Positions 7,630-15,462 of a DNA stretch of 64,000 nt are shown here, one piece after another. Numbering within the stretch: the first letter of the stretch is position 1; each line of letters starts with the position of its first letter. Under the pieces are notes generated by a model. It was not told the DNA's origin. It saw nothing but the letters and a program-made list of their open reading frames with translations, and did not search any database. The stretch is from positions 248,001 to 312,000 of the forward strand of contig NZ_JAPEPT010000001.1 in the NCBI RefSeq assembly GCF_026339995.1, read 5' to 3'. The DNA is from Streptomyces sp. NBC_01481. GTDB lineage: Bacteria; Actinomycetota; Actinomycetes; Streptomycetales; Streptomycetaceae. The translations under genes and the position numbers were made by a program.

Positions 7630-9855
7630 TCAGTTCCGTTTCGGCGCCGAACGCGCCGCGCGTATCCAGACGAGTGCGAGTGCCGCGCAGGTCAGAAGCA
7701 GCAGGAGCGGCAGCGCGAGGGGCGCGAAAGGTCTCTGCAGCGCCCAGCCGCACACCGCGAGCAGCCACAGTGCTCCCCACTGCGCCGCCACCGGCAGCCT
7801 GATCGCCCGCGCAATGGCCAACACCGCGACCAGACAGAGCAGTTGGCAGCATGTCGGCAGCCAGCGCAGCAGCGGTTCGGGGCCGGACAGACCGGCCGCC
7901 GACGCGAGGAAGCCGGCCAGTGTCTCGTACCACGCGCCGTCCACCGGCTCCGGTTCCCAGCCGAGCACCGCGGGCGCGCTGTGCAGGGCGGCGAACGTGA
8001 CCAGCAGCCCGGCGCCGAGCAGCGCGGGGCGTGGCCGCAGCAGCGAGATCGCGGCACTGTGGACGACGATGAGCAGCACACCCGCGGTGAGGGTGACCGG
8101 CGGCAGCGCCCTGAGCAGCTGGGTGCCGGAGAGCTGGTCCATGGTGATGTCCGGGGCGCGGAAGAGCGGGGCCCAGAACAGCACGGCCGCGAGCCCGAGC
8201 ATCAGCCAGAGCGCGAGAGCCAGCCGCCGCTCGCCCGCGTCGGGCACCTGCGCGGTCTGCGGGAGCCCGGACTGCCGCGCCCTCCCGTTGCCGGCCGGAT
8301 CGGTGACGTAGACGGGGAAACCGAAAGCGGGCGTGGCCGTGTCGTCGTGCGCACCGCGCAGATAGGCGGTCTGCCGCGCCCAGTCCGACCCGTGCTCGCG
8401 GGCGTACTCGGCCACCGCCTCCGCACGGCGCTCGGCGGCCCGGCGCGCCCACGTCGTGCCGTACACCTCCTCCTCGACGCGACCGCGCCGCACCAGCCGG
8501 GCGAACCAGGCGGGCCGGGGCTCGCGGCCCGACAGCGCGGCGCGCAGCCCGGGCGCGGACACCGCGGCCATCAGCGTCATCGACAGCAGCACCGCCCAGC
8601 CCGCACCGGCGATCCCGGTCACCCCGAGCAGCACGGCCGCACTGCCCAGCACCAGCGCGCACATCGTGCCCTGGAGCGCTGCGAGCATGCCCGTACGCCC
8701 CTGGACGCGCAGCACCCCGATGTAGAGCTCGACCACAACGCGCGGCAGCGAGGCGGCGGCCAGCAGCCGCAGCACCGTCGTGCCGTGCTCGGCGTAGGCG
8801 TCACCGAACGGGGCGAGGATCTGCGGGGCGAAGGCGACCAGGAACAGCACGACGGGCACCAGCAGCACGGCCATCCTGCGCAGTGCTCCGCGCACCCCCG
8901 CGGCCAGCGTCTCCGGGCTGTGGGAGGCGTGGGCGGTCAGGGAGGAGGCCATGTTGATGGCCATGAACTCCATCGTTCCGCCGACGGTGTACGCGATGTA
9001 GAAGAAGCCGTTGATCGCGGCGTCGAAGCGGACGGCGACCATCACCGGCAGCAGATTGATCATCGCCAGCGAGAACAGCGAGCCGACCGAGTCACCCGCG
9101 AGGAAGCGCCCGATCTCGCGCAGCGCGGGCGGCTCGCGGTCGCGGTCGGCCGCGGCCTGCCGGGGGATGAGGCGGCGGAAGATCAGCCAGCCGAGCGGCA
9201 GCACGGACAGGGCGATCGCCGCGGCCCAGGAGACGAAGATGCCCAGCACGGGCAGGGCGGTGGCGAAGACGGCGAGCAGCAGCAGCTTGCCGATGGAGAA
9301 GACCGCGTTGCCGACGGGCACCCACACGGCCTTGCGCAGCCCGGTCAGCACCCCGTCCTGCAGCGTCAGCAGCGCCCAGGCGATGCAGGAGGCGATGAAC
9401 AGCAGCCCGGGACCGACGCCGCCGAGCGGCGCGTACGAGGGGCCCCACAGGTCGAGCGTGAAGAGGAAGCCGACGGAGGCGAGGAACACCACCAGGGAGC
9501 TGGCGGCGTACGCCCGCCACACCAGCGGCCCGGTGGCCCGTCCGGCCCGCGGCACGTACCGCACCACCGCGCCGATCATGGTGGTGGCGGTGATGGAGGC
9601 CAGCAGCCGCATCGCGGCGATGGCGGCGGAGCCCTCGCCGACCGCGTCCTTGGTGTAGTAGCGGGCGGCGACCAGCCAGAAACCGAGGCCCAGGGCGGCG
9701 GAGACGCCGGTGGAGAGCATGAGGGCGTAGGCATTGCGGAACATCGAGTCGCCGCTGGGCCGCTCGGTGTCCCCGGCGCCGGCGTCCGGCTCGGTGCCGG
9801 GTGGTGGCGCGGCGTAGGAGGCGTCCGGCCGACGCAGCCGGGTCGTATCAGCCAC
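7630..9855 (-). CDS. Wzx/MurJ-like polysaccharide flippase with extra C-terminal membrane domain
   Basis: The 741-residue protein has a disordered N-terminus (1-37), then a domain of about 12 segments typical of the MOP superfamily of lipid-linked oligosaccharide flippases (from about residue 38, MFRNAYALMLSTGVSAALGL, to about 460). A charged linker follows (about 460-555), then a further hydrophobic domain (about 556-741) not present in ordinary 430-500-residue flippases. The GTG at 9855 lies inside the end of the upstream aminotransferase gene (8-base overlap) with GGGACC before it. An open frame continues further upstream, but only as a shadow of that gene. The likely role is moving the repeat unit across the membrane. 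Confidence 0.8.
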   Translation of the reverse strand: MADTTRLRRPDASYAAPPPGTEPDAGAGDTERPSGDSMFRNAYALMLSTGVSAALGLGFWLVAARYYTKDAVGEGSAAIAAMRLLASITATTMIGAVVRYVPRAGRATGPLVWRAYAASSLVVFLASVGFLFTLDLWGPSYAPLGGVGPGLLFIASCIAWALLTLQDGVLTGLRKAVWVPVGNAVFSIGKLLLLAVFATALPVLGIFVSWAAAIALSVLPLGWLIFRRLIPRQAAADRDREPPALREIGRFLAGDSVGSLFSLAMINLLPVMVAVRFDAAINGFFYIAYTVGGTMEFMAINMASSLTAHASHSPETLAAGVRGALRRMAVLLVPVVLFLVAFAPQILAPFGDAYAEHGTTVLRLLAAASLPRVVVELYIGVLRVQGRTGMLAALQGTMCALVLGSAAVLLGVTGIAGAGWAVLLSMTLMAAVSAPGLRAALSGREPRPAWFARLVRRGRVEEEVYGTTWARRAAERRAEAVAEYAREHGSDWARQTAYLRGAHDDTATPAFGFPVYVTDPAGNGRARQSGLPQTAQVPDAGERRLALALWLMLGLAAVLFWAPLFRAPDITMDQLSGTQLLRALPPVTLTAGVLLIVVHSAAISLLRPRPALLGAGLLVTFAALHSAPAVLGWEPEPVDGAWYETLAGFLASAAGLSGPEPLLRWLPTCCQLLCLVAVLAIARAIRLPVAAQWGALWLLAVCGWALQRPFAPLALPLLLLLTCAALALVWIRAARSAPKRN

Positions 9856-11329
9856 GGTCCCGGTCCCGCGGGCCGGTGGCCGGGTCCCTGTCGCTGCCGC
9901 CCCGCCCGCGCGGGTCCGCGCCGGGGTCCCTGCGGTCGGCGGGCGGGGTGAGCGAGCCCGCGGGCCGGTCTGTGTCGTCGTTGGCCTTCCCGGGCGGGTC
10001 TGCGCCCGGGTCTCCACGGTCGCTGTGCGGGCGGTGCGGGCCCGCGGGCCGGTCGTTGTCGCTGTCGGGCGGGGTGGCCCGGCCTGCGGCTGCGCCGGTG
10101 GCGGTACCGGCCGTACCGGCTTCTCGCCCGGCGCCGAAGACCGCCGGGAGCTCGGCCGGCCGGGCGCCCAGTTCGGTGAGGACCGATATCGCCGCCTCGG
10201 CCCGGAGCGGGTCGACGGGCAGCGCGTGCCGGGCGAACCAGGCGGCCGCTTCCGGCGCGGGCGACGGATCGGTGAAGACGTCACCCGCGTACGCGTCCAG
10301 CGGCGGATCGTAGAGATAGCCGGTGGTGATCCGGCGCCGGGCGAGCGCGGCGATCGCGGCGTCGCGGTCCTGCACCAGCAGCGGCACCCGGAACAGCGGC
10401 AGCGCGGGTCCCGGCCGGGGCAGGGCCCACTCGGTGGCCGAGAGCAGCCGCGTACCGGCGCGGTGGCCGGCCAGCCGGCTGTCGAGGCGGGTCAGCAGCC
10501 GCTCGGTGCGCCGCAGCCGCAGCCTGCCCGGTCTCAGGCGGTAGTCGTGCATGTCCACCCGTATCCACGAGTGGAAGTGCTCCAGGGCCGCGGGCGCCGC
10601 CGACATCGCCTGCTTCAGCTCGCCGGGCCGCAGCTCCATCCGGATGTCCTCGCGCTCCTCGAGACCGAGCAGCCGCAGAGTGGCGCGGGCCGCCCCCACC
10701 AGCCGCAGTCCCCGCACACGGGCCTCGGCGTACGGGCGCAGGCCGTAGGCGAGCTCGGCGGCGAGCCGCTTCGGCTGCAGGAGTTCGTCCCTGGCCCGCT
10801 CCAGTGTTGCCCGCAGCGCCGGGTCGGCGACAGTGAGGAATCCGCCCGTCTTGGCCCCGGTGTGCTTGGAGAGGCTGAAGACGGACGCCTCGCCGAAGCT
10901 CCCCACCGGCTGCCCGGCCACCTCGCTGCCGATCGCGTGCGCGGCATCCTCGATGAGCGGGATCCCCAACGCGTCGCAGCGGGCGCGCAGTTCGGGAGCC
11001 GGATCGGGATTTCCGTACAGATTGGTGGTGAGCACGGCGGAAACGCCGCGCCACACGGACCCGGGCACGGCCGCCAGGTCGAGGGAACCGTCCTCGGCCC
11101 TCAGCGGCGCCTGGACGGGACGCAGTCCCGCGGCCAGCACCACGAAGAAGATGACGTCGTCGTTGACCGGAGACATGAGAACCCGCCCGCCGGGCGGGCA
11201 CCAGTGGCGCAGCGCCACATACAGCCCTAGACGGCATGACGGCACATACAGACATTCCCTGCCCAGGCGCTGTCGCATCAGCTCTTCCAGTGCTGCGAAC
11301 GCCGCCGGGCAGCCCTCCCCTGAGGCCAT
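9848..11329 (-). CDS. DegT/DnrJ/EryC1-type PLP aminotransferase
   Basis: The protein is 493 residues; the enzyme core (about 1-400) belongs to the sugar aminotransferase family that makes amino or imino sugars on nucleotide carriers. Visible motifs are LIEDAAHAIGS (Asp128 binding the PLP pyridine nitrogen) and SVFSLSKHTGAKTGG, whose Lys155 is the likely Schiff-base lysine. Residues about 400-493 form a disordered tail of three degenerate repeats with DRPAG and DPGADP, unusual for the family. The ATG at 11329 is preceded by GGGGGGACA. It leads the minus arm of the cluster and suggests that the polymer contains an amino sugar. Confidence 0.8.
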   Translation of the reverse strand: MASGEGCPAAFAALEELMRQRLGRECLYVPSCRLGLYVALRHWCPPGGRVLMSPVNDDVIFFVVLAAGLRPVQAPLRAEDGSLDLAAVPGSVWRGVSAVLTTNLYGNPDPAPELRARCDALGIPLIEDAAHAIGSEVAGQPVGSFGEASVFSLSKHTGAKTGGFLTVADPALRATLERARDELLQPKRLAAELAYGLRPYAEARVRGLRLVGAARATLRLLGLEEREDIRMELRPGELKQAMSAAPAALEHFHSWIRVDMHDYRLRPGRLRLRRTERLLTRLDSRLAGHRAGTRLLSATEWALPRPGPALPLFRVPLLVQDRDAAIAALARRRITTGYLYDPPLDAYAGDVFTDPSPAPEAAAWFARHALPVDPLRAEAAISVLTELGARPAELPAVFGAGREAGTAGTATGAAAGRATPPDSDNDRPAGPHRPHSDRGDPGADPPGKANDDTDRPAGSLTPPADRRDPGADPRGRGGSDRDPATGPRDRDRG

Positions 11330-11391
11330 GTTGTCCCCCCACTCACCCCGCGCTCAATGTGGACCAATCGGGACTGCCCCGTCAATAACGG

Positions 11392-11426
11392 GGAAGGGCC
11401 CATTCCCTCATGGAATGGACCCTTCC
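11392..11426. terminator. Stem-loop terminator downstream of sigma gene
   Basis: A 15-bp stem with one mismatch (GGAAGGGCCCATTCC paired with GGAATGGACCCTTCC) and a 5-base loop lies between the stop of the sigma factor gene and the start of the aminotransferase gene. It most likely ends sigma-gene transcription. There is no U-run, as is common in Streptomyces. Confidence 0.7.
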
Positions 11427-11462
11427 GACAGCCTGTGCGGCGCGTCCCCGCGGTGCGTGCGG

Positions 11463-12365
11463 CTATTCCTCCAGCGTCAGGGCGTCCCTGAGCCTGACCA
11501 GAGTGCGCGACAGCAGCCGGGACACGTGCATCTGTGAGATGCCGAGCTCCTCACCGATCTCCGACTGCGTCATGTTCGCGACGAAGCGCAGGGAGAGGAT
11601 TTTGCGGTCCCGGGGCGGAAGGCTTGCGATCAGCGGCTTCAGCGACTCGACGTACTCGATGCCTTCGAGACCGTGGTCCTCGTAGCCGATGCGGTCGGCC
11701 AGCGCGCCCTCGCTGTCGTCCTCCTCGGGCTGGGCGTCGAGGGAGCTCGCGGTGTACGCGTTGCTCGCCGCCATGCCCTCGACGACCTGGTCGTTGCTGA
11801 GGCCCAGCCGCTGGGCCAGCTCGTCCACGGTGGGTGCGCGGTCGAGCCGCTGGGAGAGTTCGTCGCCCGCTTTGGCGAGGTCGAGGCGCAGCTCCTGAAG
11901 GCGGCGCGGTACCCGCACCGACCACGAGGTGTCGCGGAAGAAGCGCTTGATCTCACCGACGATGGTCGGCATCGCGAAGGTCGGGAACTCCACGCCCCGG
12001 CTGAGCTCGAAGCGGTCGATCGCCTTGATCAGGCCGATCGTGCCGACCTGGATGATGTCCTCCATGGGCTCGCTGCGGGTGCGGAAGCGGGAGGCGGCGA
12101 ACTTCACGAGCGCCAGGTTGAGTTCGACGAGCGTGTTGCGCACATACGCGTGCTCGTGGGTGCCCTCTTCGAGGGAGTCGAGCCGTCCGAAGAGCGTCTT
12201 GGACAGGGCTCGCGCGTCCAGCGCTCCCATCTCGTCGTACGGCGGGATCTCCGGGAGTGCCTCGACGAGTTCGAGGCCGTCGGGGCTCGCGGACGGGGGG
12301 GTGCCGGGGGCGGGCAGTGCCGACGGCGCGGTGGGGGTGCGCGTTTCGTCGAGCCGGGGTGACAT
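11463..12365 (-). CDS. sigI: SigB/SigF-family RNA polymerase sigma factor, probable SigI
   Basis: The 300-residue protein has sigma-70 regions 2 to 4. Region 2 holds PMEDIIQVGTIGLIKAIDRF, then EFPTFAMPTIVGEIKRFFRD. Region 3 has APTVDELAQRLGLSNDQV. Region 4 ends with MTQSEIGEELGISQMHVSRL. This pattern is the SigB/SigF/SigI stress and development group, controlled by partner switching. The ATG at 12365 is selected because GGAGGAG sits 5 bases upstream; further in-frame ATGs lie upstream. A STAS antagonist and an RsbW-like kinase follow divergently, completing the switch. The name sigI comes from remembered synteny with S. coelicolor SCO3066-SCO3068. Confidence 0.85.
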   Translation of the reverse strand: MSPRLDETRTPTAPSALPAPGTPPSASPDGLELVEALPEIPPYDEMGALDARALSKTLFGRLDSLEEGTHEHAYVRNTLVELNLALVKFAASRFRTRSEPMEDIIQVGTIGLIKAIDRFELSRGVEFPTFAMPTIVGEIKRFFRDTSWSVRVPRRLQELRLDLAKAGDELSQRLDRAPTVDELAQRLGLSNDQVVEGMAASNAYTASSLDAQPEEDDSEGALADRIGYEDHGLEGIEYVESLKPLIASLPPRDRKILSLRFVANMTQSEIGEELGISQMHVSRLLSRTLVRLRDALTLEE

Positions 12366-12694
12366 GGTCTCCTCCATCGTTCTCGGCATATGGCTGCCGA
12401 TGCCAATACATGCGCTGCGGTGAGCGGCGCCTCCAAAGCCGGTCGTGGTTGTTTGTGTCCCTACTAGCCCTACCCGCTCCGGGTGGACCGGTGCAAGTGT
12501 CATATGCGCCATATGCCCGTTTTGATGGGGAGTTCGGCTGGCCCCCCGGCGTACGGAAGGCGTAATGTTCGTCGGACGTCAGCGCCGTCATCGGCGGCGC
12601 TGTGCGCGCAGAGCGGCACGGTGGACGATCCGGCGCACCATCGGTGTATACGCAGTGATGACGCAGCGAACGACACGGCGAAGAGGGACGGGCA
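12366..12694. promoter_or_regulatory. Divergent control region between sigma factor and anti-anti-sigma genes
   Basis: This 329-base gap must hold both promoters. On the minus strand TTGCAC and GAGCGGGTAGG lie within promoter distance around 12460-12500; GGGTAG resembles the -10 of SigB/SigF-type promoters, so autoregulation is possible. An AT-rich double palindrome is at 12501-12515. No coding sequence is convincing. Confidence 0.35.
12501..12515. promoter_or_regulatory. Paired CATATG palindromes, candidate operator
   Basis: CATATG occurs twice separated by CGC, giving a 15-base near-palindrome that is markedly AT-rich against the background. It lies about 136 bases upstream of the sigma gene start and near its presumed promoter, the right place for a regulator site. 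The function is inferred. Confidence 0.3.
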
Positions 12695-13063
12695 ATGGAC
12701 CGCGGGACGGTCGGCAGCGCGAACCGGGGCCGGCTTCAGGTCGAGGTTCGGACCGAGGGCCACAGCGAGGTTGTGAAACCGGCGGGTGAGTTGGATCACC
12801 ACACCGCCGATCTGCTCCGCGCGCCCTTGGAGGAAGCACTCGCTCAGGGCCGTGCGCGCCTTGTCATCGACTGCTCACAGCTCGAATTCTGCGATTCCAC
12901 CGGACTCAATGTGCTGCTCGGTGCCAGGCTGAAGGCGGAAGCGGCCGGGGGAGGGGTCCATTTGGCCGGGATGCTGCCCGTAGTGGCGAGGGTTTTCGAG
13001 ATCACCGGGGCGGAGGCGGTCTTCACCTTGCACGACTCGCTGGAAGAGGCCCTCTCCGACTGA
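12695..13063 (+). CDS. STAS-domain anti-sigma factor antagonist
   Basis: The 122-residue protein is a single STAS domain of the SpoIIAA/RsbV type. The phosphorylation loop FCDSTGLNVLLGARL is intact with Ser68 as the expected phospho-acceptor. Unphosphorylated protein would bind the RsbW-like kinase encoded 160 bases downstream and free the divergently encoded sigma factor. The ATG at 12695 follows GGGACGGGC. The length is normal for the family. Partnership with the neighbouring genes is inferred from gene order. Confidence 0.9.
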   Translation: MDRGTVGSANRGRLQVEVRTEGHSEVVKPAGELDHHTADLLRAPLEEALAQGRARLVIDCSQLEFCDSTGLNVLLGARLKAEAAGGGVHLAGMLPVVARVFEITGAEAVFTLHDSLEEALSD

Positions 13064-13222
13064 CGGCCCACCTTCCTGTAGTCCGCGTCACGCGCACCGC
13101 GCAGGCGTCGTGGGTGTTGTCACGATCCGGCAGGGCAGGAGAACCCTGCAGAACGTTGATGGCCCAGCACTCTGAGTACTGAAGTAGATGGCGAACCGGT
13201 GAATCGGTGAGGTGAAGCGCTG

Positions 13223-13717
13223 ATGAGCACCACCCGGCAGCAACCGCCGGGCGACCTCGGTCCCGAGCCGAACGGCGCCGGCGCCGCCGACTCCTCCGGG
13301 GTGTCCGGCACCAGGGTGCGCAGGCTTGCCCTGGGCAGCGCGAGCGGCATCGTGCCGCTCGCGCGCGACTTCACGCGCCAGGCGCTCTACGACTGGGGCT
13401 GGCTGCCCGCCGCCTCGGCCGACCGCCGGGCGGCCGCCGAGGATGTGCTGCTCGTCGTCTCCGAACTGGTCACCAACGCCTGCCTGCACGCGGAGGGCCC
13501 GGAGGAACTGCGGGTCGGCTGCGACGGCAAGGTGCTGCGCCTCGAGGTCACGGACCGCGGCACCGGCCAGCCCGCGCCGCGCACCCCGCACCGGGCGGGC
13601 CGGCCCGGCGGGCACGGCATGTTCATCGTCCAACGGCTCTGTCTGGACTGGGGAGTTGTCCGGGTCCCCGGCGCCCCGGGCAAGACGGTCTGGGCAGACC
13701 TCGCCGCTCCGTCGTAG
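13223..13717 (+). CDS. RsbW/SpoIIAB-like anti-sigma kinase (HATPase)
   Basis: The 164-residue protein has a GHKL ATPase domain. The N box is VVSELVTNACLHAEGPEELR (about residues 76-95) and the G box is RPGGHGMFIVQRLCLDWGV near residue 132. The first 35 residues are a Pro/Gly-rich extension. Such proteins bind and hold a SigB-type sigma factor and phosphorylate a STAS antagonist. The upstream STAS gene and divergent sigma gene make this the switch kinase. The ATG at 13223 is preceded by GGTGAGGTGA. A stem-loop at 13758 ends the unit. Confidence 0.88.
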   Translation: MSTTRQQPPGDLGPEPNGAGAADSSGVSGTRVRRLALGSASGIVPLARDFTRQALYDWGWLPAASADRRAAAEDVLLVVSELVTNACLHAEGPEELRVGCDGKVLRLEVTDRGTGQPAPRTPHRAGRPGGHGMFIVQRLCLDWGVVRVPGAPGKTVWADLAAPS

Positions 13718-13757
13718 CCGCTCGGGGTGGTGTACGACAGGTTTTGAAACTCTTGTG

Positions 13758-13788
13758 GAGCACGTCAATAGGGCGTGCTCTTTGTCTT
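13758..13788 (+). terminator. Stem-loop with T-rich tail
   Basis: GAGCACG and CGTGCTC form a 7-bp stem with a 9-base loop, followed by TTTGTCTT. It lies 40 bases after the HATPase stop and fits an intrinsic terminator separating the sigma switch from the surface-protein operon. Confidence 0.6.
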
Positions 13789-13840
13789 CCCTCCCCAAGG
13801 TCCCAGGCGTACCTTGAGCGCCCGATCTGATGTGTCGTCA

Positions 13841-13870
13841 GTAACTTCGGCGACACTCGGCGGTAACTTC
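13841..13870 (+). promoter_or_regulatory. GTAACTTC direct repeats upstream of surface operon
   Basis: GTAACTTC occurs at 13841 and 13863, exactly 22 bases apart (about two helical turns), in the extended contexts CAGTAACTTCGGCGA and CGGTAACTTCCGGCA. The second copy is 20 bases before the GTG start. The spacing fits a regulator binding one face of the helix, or a sigma-type element. The role is inferred. Confidence 0.35.
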
Positions 13871-13890
13871 CGGCATGAGGGGAACTCGAG

Positions 13891-14556
13891 GTGTCGTACC
13901 AGAAGCGGACAGCTCTCTCGCTGGCAGCAGCGGTGGCGGGCTCGGTGGTGCTGATGGCCGCCCCCGCCGCCCATGCCAGTGTCCAGGACGTCGACTACCA
14001 GTGTCAGACGCCGATCGGGCCGAAAGGCGCGGTCTCGCCGATCGACATCAAGGCCGTCAAGAGCGGCAGCGGCTACCAGCTGACCATGACCTTCCAGAAG
14101 GGTGTCTCCTCCAGCCCGGTGGAGCTCGGCAAGGGCGCGATGAAGCCGAGTGCCCTCATCAAGCTGGGCGGGGCCGACGAGGGCACGGTCGCGGTGTCCG
14201 GGCCGCCGAACGCGGCCGCGATCCCCGCCAACACCCCCATCAAAATCAGTGACTTGTCGGGCACGTACACGCCCAAGAAGAGTGGCAAGGTCACCTTCAC
14301 CGCCGGGGTGCTGACCATCAAGGCCCTTGGTACGACGACGACCTGCACGCCCAAGAACAATCCGAAGCCCTCCCTCGAACTGGACGTCGCCGCGGCGACC
14401 GGCTCCCAGTCCGCGCCCTCCGGCGGCGGCGAACTGCCGAGGACCGGCCCGCTCGACTCGGCCCTCGCGCTCGGCACGCTCGGCGGCACCGTGCTGCTGT
14501 CCGGGGCTGCCGGAGTGCTCTGGCTGACCAGGCGCGGTCAGCGGACCGCGAGCTGA
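13891..14556 (+). CDS. Secreted surface protein with LPRTG sorting signal
   Basis: The 221-residue protein has a signal peptide (residues 1-29, ending APAAHAS) and one copy of a beta-rich domain (about 32-170) containing two Cys residues (near 38 and 150). At residues 182-186 LPRTG is followed by a hydrophobic segment and the basic tail RRGQR, a complete sortase signal. The domain is homologous by eye to both repeats of the protein at 16514 (shared GAMKPSALIKLGGADEGT versus GALKPSMAVLLGGADKGT). This is the first gene of a four-gene operon. The start is GTG at 13891 after GGAACTCGAG. The function is unknown; it may belong to a DUF6801-like group (recollection). Confidence 0.8.
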   Translation: MSYQKRTALSLAAAVAGSVVLMAAPAAHASVQDVDYQCQTPIGPKGAVSPIDIKAVKSGSGYQLTMTFQKGVSSSPVELGKGAMKPSALIKLGGADEGTVAVSGPPNAAAIPANTPIKISDLSGTYTPKKSGKVTFTAGVLTIKALGTTTTCTPKNNPKPSLELDVAAATGSQSAPSGGGELPRTGPLDSALALGTLGGTVLLSGAAGVLWLTRRGQRTAS

Positions 14557-14559
14557 CCC

Positions 14560-15462
14560 GTGCTGCCGCGCCTCGCCGTCACCCTTGCCGCGCTGCTGTG
14601 CGCGCTGTGCGCCCCCGTGGCGCGGGCGGCGGACGCGGCATGGACGGTGCGGCCGGGCGGCGACCGGCCGTACGTCTATCTGGAGGGCGTGCCCGGAACG
14701 GTGCTGGAGGACACGCTGTCCGTGACCAACCCGGGCACGAAGCCGCTCACTGTACGGCTGCGCCCGGCCGACGCGTACAACACGGAGACCGGGGCGCTCG
14801 CTGTACGCGGTGCGCGAATGTCCCACGCTGAGGGCACCTGGATCACGCTCGCCTCCGAGAGCGTGAGAGTTCCGCCGCGCACGCGCGCACAGATCCCCTT
14901 CTCGGTCACGGTCCCCCCGGGCGCGCTCCCCGGCGACCACCCCGGCGCGATCGTGGCGGCCTCCGGCGGGCGGGAGGCGGGCGTACGGATCCATCTGCGC
15001 GTCAGCGGCCCGACCCTGGCCGCCTTCACGGTCGAGCAGGTGAGCGTCTCCGGCGGCGTGATCCACTACAGCCTCGTCAACCGCGGCAACACCGCCCTGA
15101 CCCCGCGTGTGACGATCCGCGCGGACGGCCTCTTCGGCGAGGTGCTGCGCCGCGCGCCGCGCACGCTCCCGGTGGAACTCCTCCCCGCCCAGCGCGTCAC
15201 CCTCACCGAGAAATGGCCCGATCATCCGTCCCTGGACTCGGTGACGGTCCATGTCGAGTCGACGGCGCCCGGCGACGCCCGGGCGAAGGGGTCGGCGTCG
15301 GCGACGTTCGTGCCCTGGGCGACGGTGGCGGGTTCCGCAGCGGGGCTGCTCGCGGCGGCGGGCGGCACGGTGTGGTTCCTGCGCCGCCGACGCCCTGCGG
15401 ACCCTGAGCCGGCCCCTGAACAGAACGGCAGCGAACGGCACTTGGCGAGGTCAGGAGCATGA
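14560..15462 (+). CDS. DUF916/WxL-interacting-like membrane-anchored protein
   Basis: The 300-residue protein has a signal peptide (1-23, ending VARAAD), an immunoglobulin-like extracellular part, one C-terminal membrane helix (about 252-272) and a basic cytoplasmic tail. The start of the extracellular domain (WTVRPGGDRPYVYLEGVPG, then TLSVTNPGTKPLTVRL) and IPFSVTVPPGALPGDHPGAI resemble the DUF916 domain of WxL-interacting proteins of Gram-positive bacteria. It is separated by 3 bases from the LPRTG gene and overlaps the next gene by 4 bases (ATGA). It probably holds or presents the neighbouring surface proteins; this is inferred. Confidence 0.7.
   Translation: MLPRLAVTLAALLCALCAPVARAADAAWTVRPGGDRPYVYLEGVPGTVLEDTLSVTNPGTKPLTVRLRPADAYNTETGALAVRGARMSHAEGTWITLASESVRVPPRTRAQIPFSVTVPPGALPGDHPGAIVAASGGREAGVRIHLRVSGPTLAAFTVEQVSVSGGVIHYSLVNRGNTALTPRVTIRADGLFGEVLRRAPRTLPVELLPAQRVTLTEKWPDHPSLDSVTVHVESTAPGDARAKGSASATFVPWATVAGSAAGLLAAAGGTVWFLRRRRPADPEPAPEQNGSERHLARSGA

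Noticed and set aside
7165..9951. Long plus-strand open frame of 928 codons
   Set aside because: It is antisense to two well-supported membrane proteins and has a low-complexity Arg/Gln/Gly translation typical of GC-rich shadow frames.
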